DNA of 64,000 bases from Nonomuraea soli. GTDB lineage: Bacteria > Actinomycetota > Actinomycetes > Streptosporangiales > Streptosporangiaceae. The translations under genes were made by a program, and so were the position numbers. The stretch covers positions 1 to 64,000 of the forward strand of contig NZ_JACDUR010000009.1 in the NCBI RefSeq assembly GCF_013761175.1, given 5' to 3'. Shown piece after piece: positions 1 through 8,048 of this stretch. The notes under the pieces are model-generated. The model was given only the letters and a program-made list of their open reading frames with translations, was not told the DNA's origin and did not search any database. Within the stretch, counting starts at the first letter, position 1, and each line of letters starts with the position of its first letter.

Positions 1-68
1 CGAGCACCGACACGCGCTCAAGAACATCCCAGAAGGCGACTATGCTGCCGCGTAGCCGCAAGCCCTGA

Positions 69-605
69 CGTGTCCATCAAACCGGGGCAACTCCAGCCAT
101 CGTCGAGCTGTCGATCGTGCTGACCGCTCAGGGGGAGTTCTACGAGGCCGAGTCCCTGCTCAGCGACTGCCTTCAGGTCTGCCAGGAACGCGGCGAGCTG
201 TTCGTCAGCAGTTATGCGCATTGGGCGCTCTCCGTCCCCCGCCTGGTCAGCGGTCGCGCCCAGGAGGCGCTGTCGAACGCTCAGGAGAGCCTGCGGATCA
301 AGCGCCACTTCCACGACACCCTCGGCACGCTGATCGCCCTGGAGACGATGGCGCGCATCTACACCGCGCTCGACGAGCCCGGGATCGCCGCCACCTTGCT
401 GGGCGCGCTCCAGCAGAACTGGATGTCAGCGGGTCTGCCGCAGCTGGGAGCCCCGTTCCTGTCGGTGGATCACGAGAAGTGCGTCAAGGAGTGCCAGCGC
501 GCGCTGGGCGACGACGGCTACCGGCGGGCCTTCGACTCGGGCAAGCGCTTCGACCTCGACGAGGCGTCCGCGCTCGCGCTGGGCGAGTTGGACGCCTCGT
601 CCTGA
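69..605 (+). pseudogene. C-terminal fragment of a STAND/LuxR-type TPR regulator
   Basis: The frame is open from 69 to the stop at 603-605, directly after an in-frame TGA at 66-68. No ATG or ribosome site is visible; the first possible start is GTG 117 (162 aa). The protein is alpha-helical and TPR-like. It matches the C-terminal tail of the 12289-14292 protein in pattern: an R...DALG/DTLG stretch, then ERAATLLG/GIAATLLG, then a closing F..A...G....EA..LALG motif. Regulators of this family normally carry an NB-ARC ATPase before this region, and that part is absent here. It is most likely a decayed or truncated copy, although a start outside the window followed by a stop mutation at 66 is equally possible. 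Confidence 0.55.
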
Positions 606-607
606 GG

Positions 608-1606
608 TCAGTTCACCCTGGCCCATTCGGTTCCGGCCGGCCAGGCGCGGACGTATCTGGCGCTGCCGAGCGAGTATTCGATATGGCCTCGCACCCAGTG
701 TTCGAGACCTTGGACGTAGGTGTGGACGGCGCGTGAGCCCCATTCCTGCACCGACTGGCGCAGGCGCACCATTTCGAGGACCGCCACGTCGTGCATCTGG
801 GCCACCTCGTCGAGCGCCTCCTGTAAGGAGTAGCCGCGGTGGGTGGCCAGGACGTTGACGAGGTTGTGGCGGGCTTGGTCGTGCTTGCGCTCCTTGGCGT
901 AGGAGAAAAGGTCGTTGTCCCAGACGACCAGGTCGTTGGCGTGTTCGGTGAGAGCTCTGATGTCGGGGTGGTGCCATTCGTCGGGGGTGAGGCGCTGGCG
1001 CGCCGCGATGTCGATGAGGGCGTAGACCGGATACATGGCGCCGGTGCGGCGGCGCATGAAGATGTAGTCCTCGGGGGTGGGCACGACGTCGGACTCCCGG
1101 TTGGCCGCCTCCCACACCTGGGCGAAGATGTACTCCTTGGTGGCCGTCGCCCACCGGTCGAGCTGGTCGCGCTCGGCGTGCTCGGCGATGCGGTGCCTGA
1201 GTCCCTGCAGCGAGCGGGCGAAGACGTTGTCGACCGGCTCTCCCGAGTCGATGTCGTGCAGCACCCTGAACATCTCGGGCAGGGCGCGGGCGATGAGCGC
1301 GGTGTGCCGGCTGAGGTTCTCCGACTCGCAGAAGCCGTCGTCGAAGGCGAACAGCCAGATGCACCAGTCCATGAGCAGCTTGAGCATGTCGCGGTCGACG
1401 AGCGGGTAGGCGCGTGCCGTCAGCCAGCCGAATCTGGCGCTCTTGTATCGTTCCAAGATGCCGGGGTCCGCGAGCATGCCCGACTCGAGCAACCAGGCGA
1501 AGCTGTCCTCGCTGGCCTCGACGACATGGGGATTCACCTCACTCTCGAAGGGGCACCGAAGCGCCGGGATTCGGAGGGGCGTGGCTTGCGCAGGAATGAT
1601 AGCCAT
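608..1606 (-). CDS. Class I terpene synthase (sesquiterpene cyclase-like)
   Basis: This 332-aa protein has the length of bacterial sesquiterpene cyclases, which ionise a prenyl diphosphate using Mg2+ and cyclise the cation. It has the typical N-terminus with CPF...NPH (residues 18-27). The first metal motif is DDGFCE at 89-94, and the NSE triad NDLFSYAKE is at 231-239 (N231, S235, E239). A candidate diphosphate-sensor Arg lies in the RRR at 185-187, and the C-terminal RY pair is at 317-318. The start is chosen because the family N-terminus begins right there; the ribosome site is weak. It stands alone: no prenyl transferase, P450 or methyltransferase is adjacent. It converges on the regulator fragment with a 2-base gap. 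The product cannot be predicted from the sequence. Confidence 0.9.
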   Translation of the reverse strand: MAIIPAQATPLRIPALRCPFESEVNPHVVEASEDSFAWLLESGMLADPGILERYKSARFGWLTARAYPLVDRDMLKLLMDWCIWLFAFDDGFCESENLSRHTALIARALPEMFRVLHDIDSGEPVDNVFARSLQGLRHRIAEHAERDQLDRWATATKEYIFAQVWEAANRESDVVPTPEDYIFMRRRTGAMYPVYALIDIAARQRLTPDEWHHPDIRALTEHANDLVVWDNDLFSYAKERKHDQARHNLVNVLATHRGYSLQEALDEVAQMHDVAVLEMVRLRQSVQEWGSRAVHTYVQGLEHWVRGHIEYSLGSARYVRAWPAGTEWARVN

Positions 1607-1784
1607 GACCAGATGATCGCAACCATGTCTCAGTGAGACCAGATAGCGGCGATAGCGAATTTTGTCCCCTCTAGGGCTACATGAACCAGTCTCCGATCCG
1701 AGGCGCGCTCCGGGGAAGGACCCGATGTGCGGAATGCCTGCTCCTCGTCATAGGTTCGACTAGGGAGGACGAGGAAAGGCTGAA

Positions 1785-2675
1785 ATGGATCTCTACACGC
1801 TCGCCGAGGACGCACCCGAACTTGACGGCCCCGTGCTGCTCTACCACTTCGAGGGTTTCGTCGACGCGGGTGGAGCGGGCCGGCTGGCCATCGGCCACCT
1901 GCTTGCCGAGCTCGAGCACCGCACGGTGGCGACGTTCGACGTGGACCGGTTGCTCGACTACCGCTCCCGGCGGCCGATCATGACGTTCGACACCGACCGC
2001 TGGGTCGAGGTCGACACGCCCGAGCTTTCCGTGCACGTCGCCCACGACGCCACGGGCACCCCTTTCCTGGTGCTCAGCGGGCCCGAGCCCGACCGCGAGT
2101 GGGAGCGTTTCGTCACGGCCGTGGGCGACCTCGTCGACAAGCTGGGCGTGAGCAAGCTGATCACCGTGCACGGCATCCCGATGGCGGTGCCGCACACCCG
2201 CCCGCTCGGCATCACCGCGCATGCCAGCAGGCCCGAGTTGATCAACGCGCAGACCAGCAACTTCGGCCGGGTCCAGGTGCCGGGCAGCGCGGCCGCGCTG
2301 ATCGAGCTGCGCCTCGGCGCCTCGGGCAAGGACGCGGTCGGCTACGCCGTCCACGTGCCCCACTACCTGTCGCAGGCCGAGTACCCCCAGGCGGCGGTGG
2401 CCGCGCTGGAGGCGGTCACCAAGTCCACCGGGCTCGTCTTCCCGATGGATTCGCTGCGCGAGGCGGCCGAGCGCACCACCGAGGAGATCGAGGAGCAGAT
2501 CCGCGCCTCCAGCGAGCTGTCGAGCGCCATCAGCGGCCTGGAGCAGCAGTACGACGCGTTCGCCGAGGGCGCGGAGCGCGAGAGCCTGCTGGCCGAGTCC
2601 ACGCCGATGCCCACGGGCGACGAGCTGGCCGCGCAGTTCGAGCGTTTCCTGGCCGAGCGGGACGACCGTGAGTGA
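1785..2675 (+). CDS. PAC2 family protein
   Basis: This 296-aa cytoplasmic protein has the PAC2 (proteasome-assembly-chaperone-like) fold signature. It opens with a short strand and the FEGFVDAGGAG motif near residues 23-33, followed by a conserved HGIPMAVPHTRP stretch around residues 129-140. The C-terminal 80 residues are charged and helical (EEIEEQIRASSELSS), as in actinobacterial members. The role of bacterial PAC2 proteins is not settled; the name comes from eukaryotic 20S proteasome chaperones, and actinomycetes do have proteasomes. The start has a good site (GAGGAAAGG). It overlaps the next gene by 8 bases, so the two are probably translated together. Confidence 0.85.
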   Translation: MDLYTLAEDAPELDGPVLLYHFEGFVDAGGAGRLAIGHLLAELEHRTVATFDVDRLLDYRSRRPIMTFDTDRWVEVDTPELSVHVAHDATGTPFLVLSGPEPDREWERFVTAVGDLVDKLGVSKLITVHGIPMAVPHTRPLGITAHASRPELINAQTSNFGRVQVPGSAAALIELRLGASGKDAVGYAVHVPHYLSQAEYPQAAVAALEAVTKSTGLVFPMDSLREAAERTTEEIEEQIRASSELSSAISGLEQQYDAFAEGAERESLLAESTPMPTGDELAAQFERFLAERDDRE

Positions 2676-3687
2676 CGTGCGTGTCGGGCTGGTCGGCTAC
2701 GGCACCGCCGGGCAGGTCTTCCACGCCCCGCTCATCGCCGCCACGCCGGGGCTGCGGCTGGCGTCCGTCGTCACCCGCTCTCCCGAGCGCGCCGCCGAGG
2801 TCGCCGAGCGGTACGGCGCCGCGACCGTGCCGTCGCTCGACGACGTCCTCGGCGCGTGCGATCTCGTCGTGATCGCCTCGCCCAACCGCACCCATGTGCC
2901 GTTCGCCACGGCGGCCCTGGAGGCCGGACTGCCGGTCGTGGTCGACAAGCCCCTGGCCGCCGACGCCGCCCAGGCGGAAGAGCTCGTACGGCTGGCACGC
3001 GAGCGCGGGCTGATGCTCACCGTCTTCCAGAACAGGCGCTGGGACGGCGACTTCCTCACCCTCCGGCGGATCGCGCCCGACCTGGGCGAGGTCCACCGCT
3101 TCGAGTCGCGCTTCGAGCGCTGGCGCCCGCGCCCGAAGGGCGGCTGGCGCGAGACCGGCGGCGCCGAGGATCTCGCCGGCCTGCTCTACGACCTCGGCAG
3201 CCACCTCGTCGACCAGGCGCTGCAGCTGTTCGGCCCGGTCGAGTCCGTCTACGCCGAGGTGCTCACGCGCCGCGCGGGCGTGAACGCCGACGACGACACC
3301 TTCGTCGCCCTCACCCACGCGAGCGGCACCCGCTCGCACCTGTGGGTCAGCTCGGTGGCCGCCGACCTCGGCCCGCGCTTCCGCGTGCTCGGTTCACGCG
3401 GCGCCTACGTCAAGCACGGCATGGACGTGCAGGAGGAGCAGCTCAGGGCGGGTCTCACGCCTGGCTCGCCGGGATTCGGCGACGACCCGGAGGAGCGCTG
3501 GGGCGTCGCCGGCGCGGGCGACGAGCTCAAGCCGGTGCCGACCGAGCGCGGCGACTACGCGGCCTTCTACCGCGCCGTCGCGGACGGCCGCACGCCGGTC
3601 GACCCGTCGGGCGTGGTCGAGGCGCTGGCCGTCCTGGAGGCGGCCCGCCGCTCGGCCGAAACGACGCAGACCGTACGGCTCAGCTGA
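2668..3687 (+). CDS. Gfo/Idh/MocA family NAD(P)-dependent oxidoreductase
   Basis: This 339-aa protein has an N-terminal Rossmann fold with GYGTAG at residues 10-15 and the family's substrate-site motif as DKPLA at 93-97 (usual form EKP). The second domain contains DLGSHLVDQAL (175-185), whose His179 matches the family's proton-transfer position. Members oxidise or reduce sugars, inositols and similar polyols; the substrate cannot be read here. The GTG start at 2668 lies inside the end of the PAC2 gene (GTGAGTGA), which suggests coupled translation. Its 3' end overlaps the convergent ligase gene by 8 bases. Confidence 0.9.
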   Translation: MSDVRVGLVGYGTAGQVFHAPLIAATPGLRLASVVTRSPERAAEVAERYGAATVPSLDDVLGACDLVVIASPNRTHVPFATAALEAGLPVVVDKPLAADAAQAEELVRLARERGLMLTVFQNRRWDGDFLTLRRIAPDLGEVHRFESRFERWRPRPKGGWRETGGAEDLAGLLYDLGSHLVDQALQLFGPVESVYAEVLTRRAGVNADDDTFVALTHASGTRSHLWVSSVAADLGPRFRVLGSRGAYVKHGMDVQEEQLRAGLTPGSPGFGDDPEERWGVAGAGDELKPVPTERGDYAAFYRAVADGRTPVDPSGVVEALAVLEAARRSAETTQTVRLS

Positions 3688-5089
3688 CACGTTCCTTGCG
3701 CAGCGCCGAGCGCCGTACCTTGCCCGCCTCGTCGCGCAGCGGCTCGGTGACGTACTCGAAGGTGCGCGGCAGCTTGTAGCCCGCCAGCCGTACGGACAGG
3801 TGGGCCCGCAGCTCGTCGTCGGTGACCGGCCCCGCGGCCTGGACGATGGCGTGCGGCACCGCGCCGAGGTCGTCGTCGGGCAGGCCGATCACGGCGACCG
3901 AGCGGACCATGGGGTGCTCCTCCAGCGCGCCCTCGATCTCGGCCGGGTAGACGTTCGAGCCGCCCACGAGGATCATGTCGGTCTGCCTGTCGCCCAGGTA
4001 GAGGTAGCCGTCGGCGTCGAGGTGGCCGAGGTCGCCGAGCGACTCCCACTCTCCCTCGCGCCGGGCGCTGGCGCCGATGTAGTGATAGGTGGGCGCGTCG
4101 GAGCGCACCCGCATCCACACCTCGCCGCTCTCCCCCGGCCCCACAACCGTGCCCGCCGGGTCGCGGATCTCGATGGCGCCCTCGGGGACCCGTCCGACCG
4201 AGCCGCGGTGGGCCAGCCACTCGTGGCCGCTGATGACGGTGGCGGTCTGCGCCTCGGTGCCCGCGTACAGCTCCCAGACGCGCTCGGGGCCGAACCAGTC
4301 GATCCACGCCTGCTTGAGCCAGGGCGCGATCGGCGCGGCCAGGTGCAGGATCGACTTCACCGAGGAGATGTCGGCGGCCGAGCGCACCTCCTCGGGCAGC
4401 CGCCAGATGCGGTGCATCATCGTGGGCACGAAGTAGATCCAGTCGACCCGGTGCTCGGAGATGAGCCGCAGCGCCTCGGCGGCGTCGAAGCGCTGCATGA
4501 GCACCACGTGCTTGCCGAAGGTCAGGGCGGCGGCCAGCGCCATGAACGGCCCGTTGTGGGACAGCGGGGCGGGTACCAGGGCGGCCCCGCCGACCTGCAT
4601 GGCCCCGGCCAGGCCCAGCACGCCGACCTTCTCGGGCACGCCCTCGTGCGCGGTGGCGATGAGCTTGGGCCGTCCGGTGCTGCCTCCTGAGGCGAGGATC
4701 TTCCACGGGGTCGGCAGGACGGCGGGCGGCACGTCGCCGCTTTCCTCGTCGCCGGGCAGCAGCCCGCCTTCGCCGACGATGACGCGTGGCTCGGCCAGTT
4801 CCAGGATCGCGGCGCGCTCCGACTCCGGCAGCCGCGCCGCGACGGGCACCGGTGTCCCGCCCGCCTTCCAGACGGCCAGGAGGGCGACGACGAACTCGAC
4901 GCTGTTGGGCAGCACCAGCGCGACCCGCTCGCCCTGCCCGACCCCGTGCTCCAGGAGCCGCCAGGCGAAGGCGTTGGCTCTGCGTTCGAGCCGTCGCCTG
5001 GTCAGGGTGACCCCGCCGCAGGTGAGTGCGGGCAGGTCGGGGCCTTCCCCCGCGATCCTGGCCAGTTCAGCGGCGATCGGAGTGCCCAT
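3680..5089 (-). CDS. AMP-forming acyl-CoA synthetase/ligase
   Basis: This 469-aa member of the ANL adenylating superfamily activates a carboxylic acid with ATP and usually passes it to CoA. The ATP-binding loop is ASGGSTGRPK at residues 133-142. The middle shows the family motifs YAGTEAQT and LGDLGHLDADGYLYLGDR, and the C-terminal domain ends with the GKVRRSALRKE lysine region. The start at 5089 is chosen over the upstream ATG at 5125 because GGAGGGA lies about 9 bases before it. At 469 residues it is shorter than acetyl-CoA synthetases and closer to CaiC or bile-acid CoA ligase types. The substrate is unknown, and the neighbours give no pathway context. Confidence 0.88.
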   Translation of the reverse strand: MGTPIAAELARIAGEGPDLPALTCGGVTLTRRRLERRANAFAWRLLEHGVGQGERVALVLPNSVEFVVALLAVWKAGGTPVPVAARLPESERAAILELAEPRVIVGEGGLLPGDEESGDVPPAVLPTPWKILASGGSTGRPKLIATAHEGVPEKVGVLGLAGAMQVGGAALVPAPLSHNGPFMALAAALTFGKHVVLMQRFDAAEALRLISEHRVDWIYFVPTMMHRIWRLPEEVRSAADISSVKSILHLAAPIAPWLKQAWIDWFGPERVWELYAGTEAQTATVISGHEWLAHRGSVGRVPEGAIEIRDPAGTVVGPGESGEVWMRVRSDAPTYHYIGASARREGEWESLGDLGHLDADGYLYLGDRQTDMILVGGSNVYPAEIEGALEEHPMVRSVAVIGLPDDDLGAVPHAIVQAAGPVTDDELRAHLSVRLAGYKLPRTFEYVTEPLRDEAGKVRRSALRKERVS

Positions 5090-5159
5090 GCGCCTGTCCC
5101 TCCACGAGAACCAAGAACCGAACATCGTTCTAAGATTCTGCGAGGTCGGGAAAGGCCGG

Positions 5160-6329
5160 TCAATCCCCTGGCGATCCTCGGTCCTGGCGCTCGCCGCGCC
5201 GGCCTGCTTCGAGGACGGAGGCGAACGGGTCGTCGAAGCGCTCCCAGGCCGCGGCTCCCGGCAGGGCGTCGCCCGCGTCGATCAGGCACGAGTCCAGCAG
5301 GGCGTGGACGCGGGCCGCGTCGAGGTCAGGCCCCGTGAACACCAGGTGCTGCACCCGGTCGCCGACGATCGGGTTCCAGTCGAGGGCCGCCGCGGCTCGG
5401 CGGGCGGGGGTGACCAGGTCCCAGGCGGCCTCCGGCAGCGCGGCCAGCCACGGGCCCGCGTCGCGCACCGCGGCCACCCCCGCCACCGCGTCCCAGGCGA
5501 GCATGCGCTCGTGGCGGTTGGCCAGCCAGAAGCGCCCCCGTGAGCGCACGGAGCCGGTGACGAGCTCGTCGACCACCTCGAACAGGCGCCCGGGGTGCAG
5601 GGGGCGCAGGCGGTGCCAGACCACCGTGGTGACCTCGCCGGTGCGCGCGTCGGCGGGCAACTGGGCGGTCGCCGGGTCGACGCGGGCGGCCAGGTCGTCG
5701 GCGCACAGGGTCGTGCCGGGCACCTCGGGGTCGGCCACGATGGGGGTGTGCGGCGCCAGGTGCGCCAGGACGGCGGCCGACAGGTCGGCGTCCTCCTCGT
5801 CGCCGCCGTGCAGGAACAGCGCGGTGCCGTACTCGATCTGCCGGGCCAGGGCCTCGGCCAGGTGGCGCGGGTCCCCCGGTGCGACGGCCTGGCCGGTCTC
5901 GGCGAGGCGGTCGCCGCGGCAGATGTCCACGGGGGCGAGCGCGGCGTCCAGGGCGGTCAGGACGCACGTCAGGCGGAACGGGAAGCGGATGAGCGCCTCG
6001 GCCACCGGGCGGGGCTCGACCGAGTCCCACAGGTCCGCGATGAGCAGGGTGGCCGTGGGCGCGTGCCGTACGAGCTGCGCGATCAGGTCCTCGCGCACCG
6101 CGCACGTCACGCAGCCGGGCACCGGGCCGATCTCCTCCCGGTCGATCACGCCGCGCGCGTCGCGCACGATGCGTGTCACCAGGCCGCGGGCGGTGTCGCC
6201 CAGGTCGTGGTGGACGGCTACGGCGCCCGGGTGGCGAAGGAACAATCGGTCGACCGCGGCGGTTCTAGCAGTTCCGTGCAGGCCCGTGACAAGGACGACG
6301 GGGACAACGGGGACGACGGGAGCGGACAC
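5160..6329 (-). CDS. Degenerate COG0523/CobW-family GTPase, probably zinc-related
   Basis: This 389-aa protein has the COG0523 layout: an N-terminal G domain, then a CobW C-terminal domain (ending about residue 340). The Walker A is GLHGTART (16-23), so the usual GKT lysine is Arg22. The metal motif, normally GCxCC, is GCVTC (C73 and C76 kept, the central Cys replaced by Thr). Such weakened paralogues are typically found beside zinc-free ribosomal protein genes under Zur control, which is exactly the setting here. Its GTG start follows GGGAGG and diverges from the L33/L31 genes across one palindrome. It probably helps deliver or sense zinc under starvation, but GTP hydrolysis is doubtful. Confidence 0.82.
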   Translation of the reverse strand: MSAPVVPVVPVVLVTGLHGTARTAAVDRLFLRHPGAVAVHHDLGDTARGLVTRIVRDARGVIDREEIGPVPGCVTCAVREDLIAQLVRHAPTATLLIADLWDSVEPRPVAEALIRFPFRLTCVLTALDAALAPVDICRGDRLAETGQAVAPGDPRHLAEALARQIEYGTALFLHGGDEEDADLSAAVLAHLAPHTPIVADPEVPGTTLCADDLAARVDPATAQLPADARTGEVTTVVWHRLRPLHPGRLFEVVDELVTGSVRSRGRFWLANRHERMLAWDAVAGVAAVRDAGPWLAALPEAAWDLVTPARRAAAALDWNPIVGDRVQHLVFTGPDLDAARVHALLDSCLIDAGDALPGAAAWERFDDPFASVLEAGRRGERQDRGSPGD

Positions 6330-6350
6330 AGGACCTCCCTGGGATTAAAA

Positions 6351-6371
6351 TGAAAACCGTTGTCGTTATCA
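6351..6371. promoter_or_regulatory. Candidate Zur operator between divergent genes
   Basis: An imperfect 21-base inverted repeat runs from TGAAAAC (6351) to GTTATCA (6371). Its first 15 bases match 11 of 15 positions of the actinobacterial Zur box as I remember it (TGAAAATCATTTTCA). It lies 26 bases before the L33 start and about 22 bases before the GTPase start, placed to control both directions. The call rests on the sequence match plus the gene content. Confidence 0.65.
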
Positions 6372-6396
6372 TGACACAGCTTCGAGAGGAGAGGTC

Positions 6397-6561
6397 ATGG
6401 CCAGGAACGAACTGCGACCGGTGGTCAAGCTGCGTTCGACCGCAGGCACCGGCTTCACCTACGTGACGACGAAGAACCGCCGCAACGACCCCGACCGGCT
6501 GGTGCTTCGCAAGTACGACCCGACCGTCCGCCAGCACGTCGAGTTCCGGGAGGAACGATGA
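6397..6561 (+). CDS. rpmG: 50S ribosomal protein L33, zinc-free (C-minus) paralogue
   Basis: This 54-aa protein shows the L33 core VKLRSTAGTGFTYVTTKNRR and LRKYDP. The two CxxC zinc-ribbon motifs of ordinary L33 are missing: after RKYDP the sequence is TVRQHVEFREER, with no cysteine at all. C-minus paralogues replace the zinc form in ribosomes during zinc starvation and free its metal. The start follows AGAGGAGAG. Its stop overlaps the L31 start as ATGA. A Zur-like box lies 26 bases upstream. Confidence 0.93.
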   Translation: MARNELRPVVKLRSTAGTGFTYVTTKNRRNDPDRLVLRKYDPTVRQHVEFREER

Positions 6562-6806
6562 AGAAGAGCACGCACCCCACCTACCAGCCGGTCGTCTTCC
6601 GCGACCCGGGCGCCGACTTCGCCATCCTGACGCGGTCGACCATGACCAGCGACAAGACGATCGAGTGGAGCGACGGCAACGTCTACCCCGTCGTGGACGT
6701 GGACGTCTCGTCGGCCAGCCACCCGTTCTACACCGGCCGCAACCGGCTGCTCGACACCGCGGGCCGCGTCGAGCGCTTCAACCAGCGGTACGGCAAGACG
6801 GCATGA
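6558..6806 (+). CDS. rpmE2: 50S ribosomal protein L31 type B, zinc-free paralogue
   Basis: This 82-aa protein is a type B L31: MKKSTHPTYQPVVFRD at the start, TRSTMTSDKTI in the middle and HPFYTGRNRLLDTAGRVERF at the end. It contains no cysteine, so it cannot bind zinc as type A L31 does. It overlaps rpmG by four bases (ATGA) and should be on the same zinc-starvation transcript. The pairing of L33 and L31 C-minus forms is a standard Zur-regulon arrangement in actinomycetes. Confidence 0.94.
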   Translation: MKKSTHPTYQPVVFRDPGADFAILTRSTMTSDKTIEWSDGNVYPVVDVDVSSASHPFYTGRNRLLDTAGRVERFNQRYGKTA

Positions 6807-6830
6807 TCTGACCTGTGGTGAGATGTCCCG

Positions 6831-7367
6831 ATGGACAGGGCACGGCAGTTACTCGGCGACATGCTGATCTACTGCTTCGCGGTGGTCCTGGCCACCGGGG
6901 CGTTTCTCGCCTTCTTCTACGTCCCCAGCGGGCGAGAGGTCGTCTACGACGGGCTCTACACCCCGCTGCACGGCGTGATGATGAGCGAGGCCTACGCCTC
7001 GACCTTGACGATCGGTTTCGAGGTGCGCGGCGGCCTGCTCATCCGGCAGCTGCACCACTCCTCCTCGCTCCTGCTGCTGGCCGGGACGGCGATCTGGGGG
7101 CTGCTGGGCCGTTTCGGCCGCGCCTTCGCCGCCCTGGGCGCGTGCCTGCTCGCCGTGCTGGGCGGCTACGGCACGGCCGACGACACGCTCTACGGGCTGC
7201 CCGTCGCGATCGTCGTCTGGTACGGCCTGCATCTGGCCGCGGCCCTCGCCGTGATCGTCATGCTGGTCCAGGCCGCTCGCCACGAGTCGGCGCTGCGGCC
7301 TCGCGGGCCCGGGTTCGTGCTGCTGGGCCTCGTGCTGTCCTTCCTGGCGCTCTGGCCGTTCTGGTAG
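6831..7367 (+). CDS. Orphan cytochrome-b N-domain-like membrane protein
   Basis: This 178-aa membrane protein has about four hydrophobic helices. Residues 35-76 read like the first half of actinobacterial QcrB (cytochrome b of the bc complex): VYDG.YTPLHGV.MSEAYASTL, then FEVRGGLLIRQLHH with His75-His76 at the haem-ligand position. A later His134 sits in the last-but-one helix and could be the partner ligand. It is roughly a third of QcrB length, with no quinol-site half and no Rieske or cytochrome c genes nearby. It starts 24 bases after the L31 stop and could be read from the same transcript. The function is unknown; an electron-transfer or structural role is only a guess. Confidence 0.7.
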   Translation: MDRARQLLGDMLIYCFAVVLATGAFLAFFYVPSGREVVYDGLYTPLHGVMMSEAYASTLTIGFEVRGGLLIRQLHHSSSLLLLAGTAIWGLLGRFGRAFAALGACLLAVLGGYGTADDTLYGLPVAIVVWYGLHLAAALAVIVMLVQAARHESALRPRGPGFVLLGLVLSFLALWPFW

Positions 7368-7377
7368 GTTCCGGAAA

Positions 7378-8028
7378 ATGCGGATCACGGCGCTGCAGTT
7401 CCATGAATCCGAGGGTGTCGACGACTGGCGGGTGCTGGCCTTCGGCGCCTGCGCGCACTTCGTCACCGGCTCCTTCTCGACGGGCGTCGCCCTGGTCGGC
7501 GCGATCGGCGCCCTGGCCGGGCAGGTGGGCAAGGACCCCGACGTCGACCTGCGTCCCGGTCACGTGACCGTGCGGCTGCTGACCCTGGAGCAGTCGGGCC
7601 TGACCGAGGCCGACCGCGAGCTGGCCGTCCTGATCTCGCGGGCCGCCCGCGAGCTGGGCGTGAGCGCCGACCCGTCGGCCGTCAGCGACGTGCAGTTCGC
7701 GATCGACGTGATGGACCTGGCCAAGGTGCGCCCCTTCTGGGCGGCGGTCCTGGGCTACGAGGAGTGGGGCGAGGAGGACGTGATCGACCCGCGCCTGCGC
7801 ATGCCGTCGATCTGGTTCCAGGAGATGGACGAGCCGCGCACCCAGCGCAACCGCATCCACATCGACGTGTTCGTCCCGCACGACCAGGCCGAGGCGCGCG
7901 TCGCGGCGGCCGTCGCCGCGGGCGGGCGGGTGCTCTACGACGCGCAGGCCCCCACCTGGTGGACCCTGGCCGACCCCGAGGGCAACGAGGTCGACGTGGC
8001 CACGTGGCTGGGCCGCGACGGATTCTGA
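7378..8028 (+). CDS. Fusion of PCD-like domain and VOC (glyoxalase-fold) domain
   Basis: This 216-aa protein has two parts. Residues 1-95 resemble pterin-4a-carbinolamine dehydratase: an FVTGSFSTGVALVGAIG helix, then the DPDVDLRPGHVTVRLLT strand pair, though the catalytic HH of PCD is not seen (KDPDVDL instead). Residues 105-213 are a VOC domain (VQFAIDVMDLAKVRPFWAAVLGY, IHIDVFVPHDQAEARV, TLADPEGNEVDVATW). VOC proteins bind a metal and act on small molecules or bind drugs. The start lies 10 bases after the previous stop. The substrate is unknown. Confidence 0.8.
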   Translation: MRITALQFHESEGVDDWRVLAFGACAHFVTGSFSTGVALVGAIGALAGQVGKDPDVDLRPGHVTVRLLTLEQSGLTEADRELAVLISRAARELGVSADPSAVSDVQFAIDVMDLAKVRPFWAAVLGYEEWGEEDVIDPRLRMPSIWFQEMDEPRTQRNRIHIDVFVPHDQAEARVAAAVAAGGRVLYDAQAPTWWTLADPEGNEVDVATWLGRDGF

Positions 8029-8048
8029 CGCGGCCCGGGCCGATCCGC

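Noticed and set aside
8031..8042. A CGGCCCGGGCCG palindrome between convergent genes as a terminator
   Set aside because: It has no loop and is the sort of palindrome expected by chance at this GC content.
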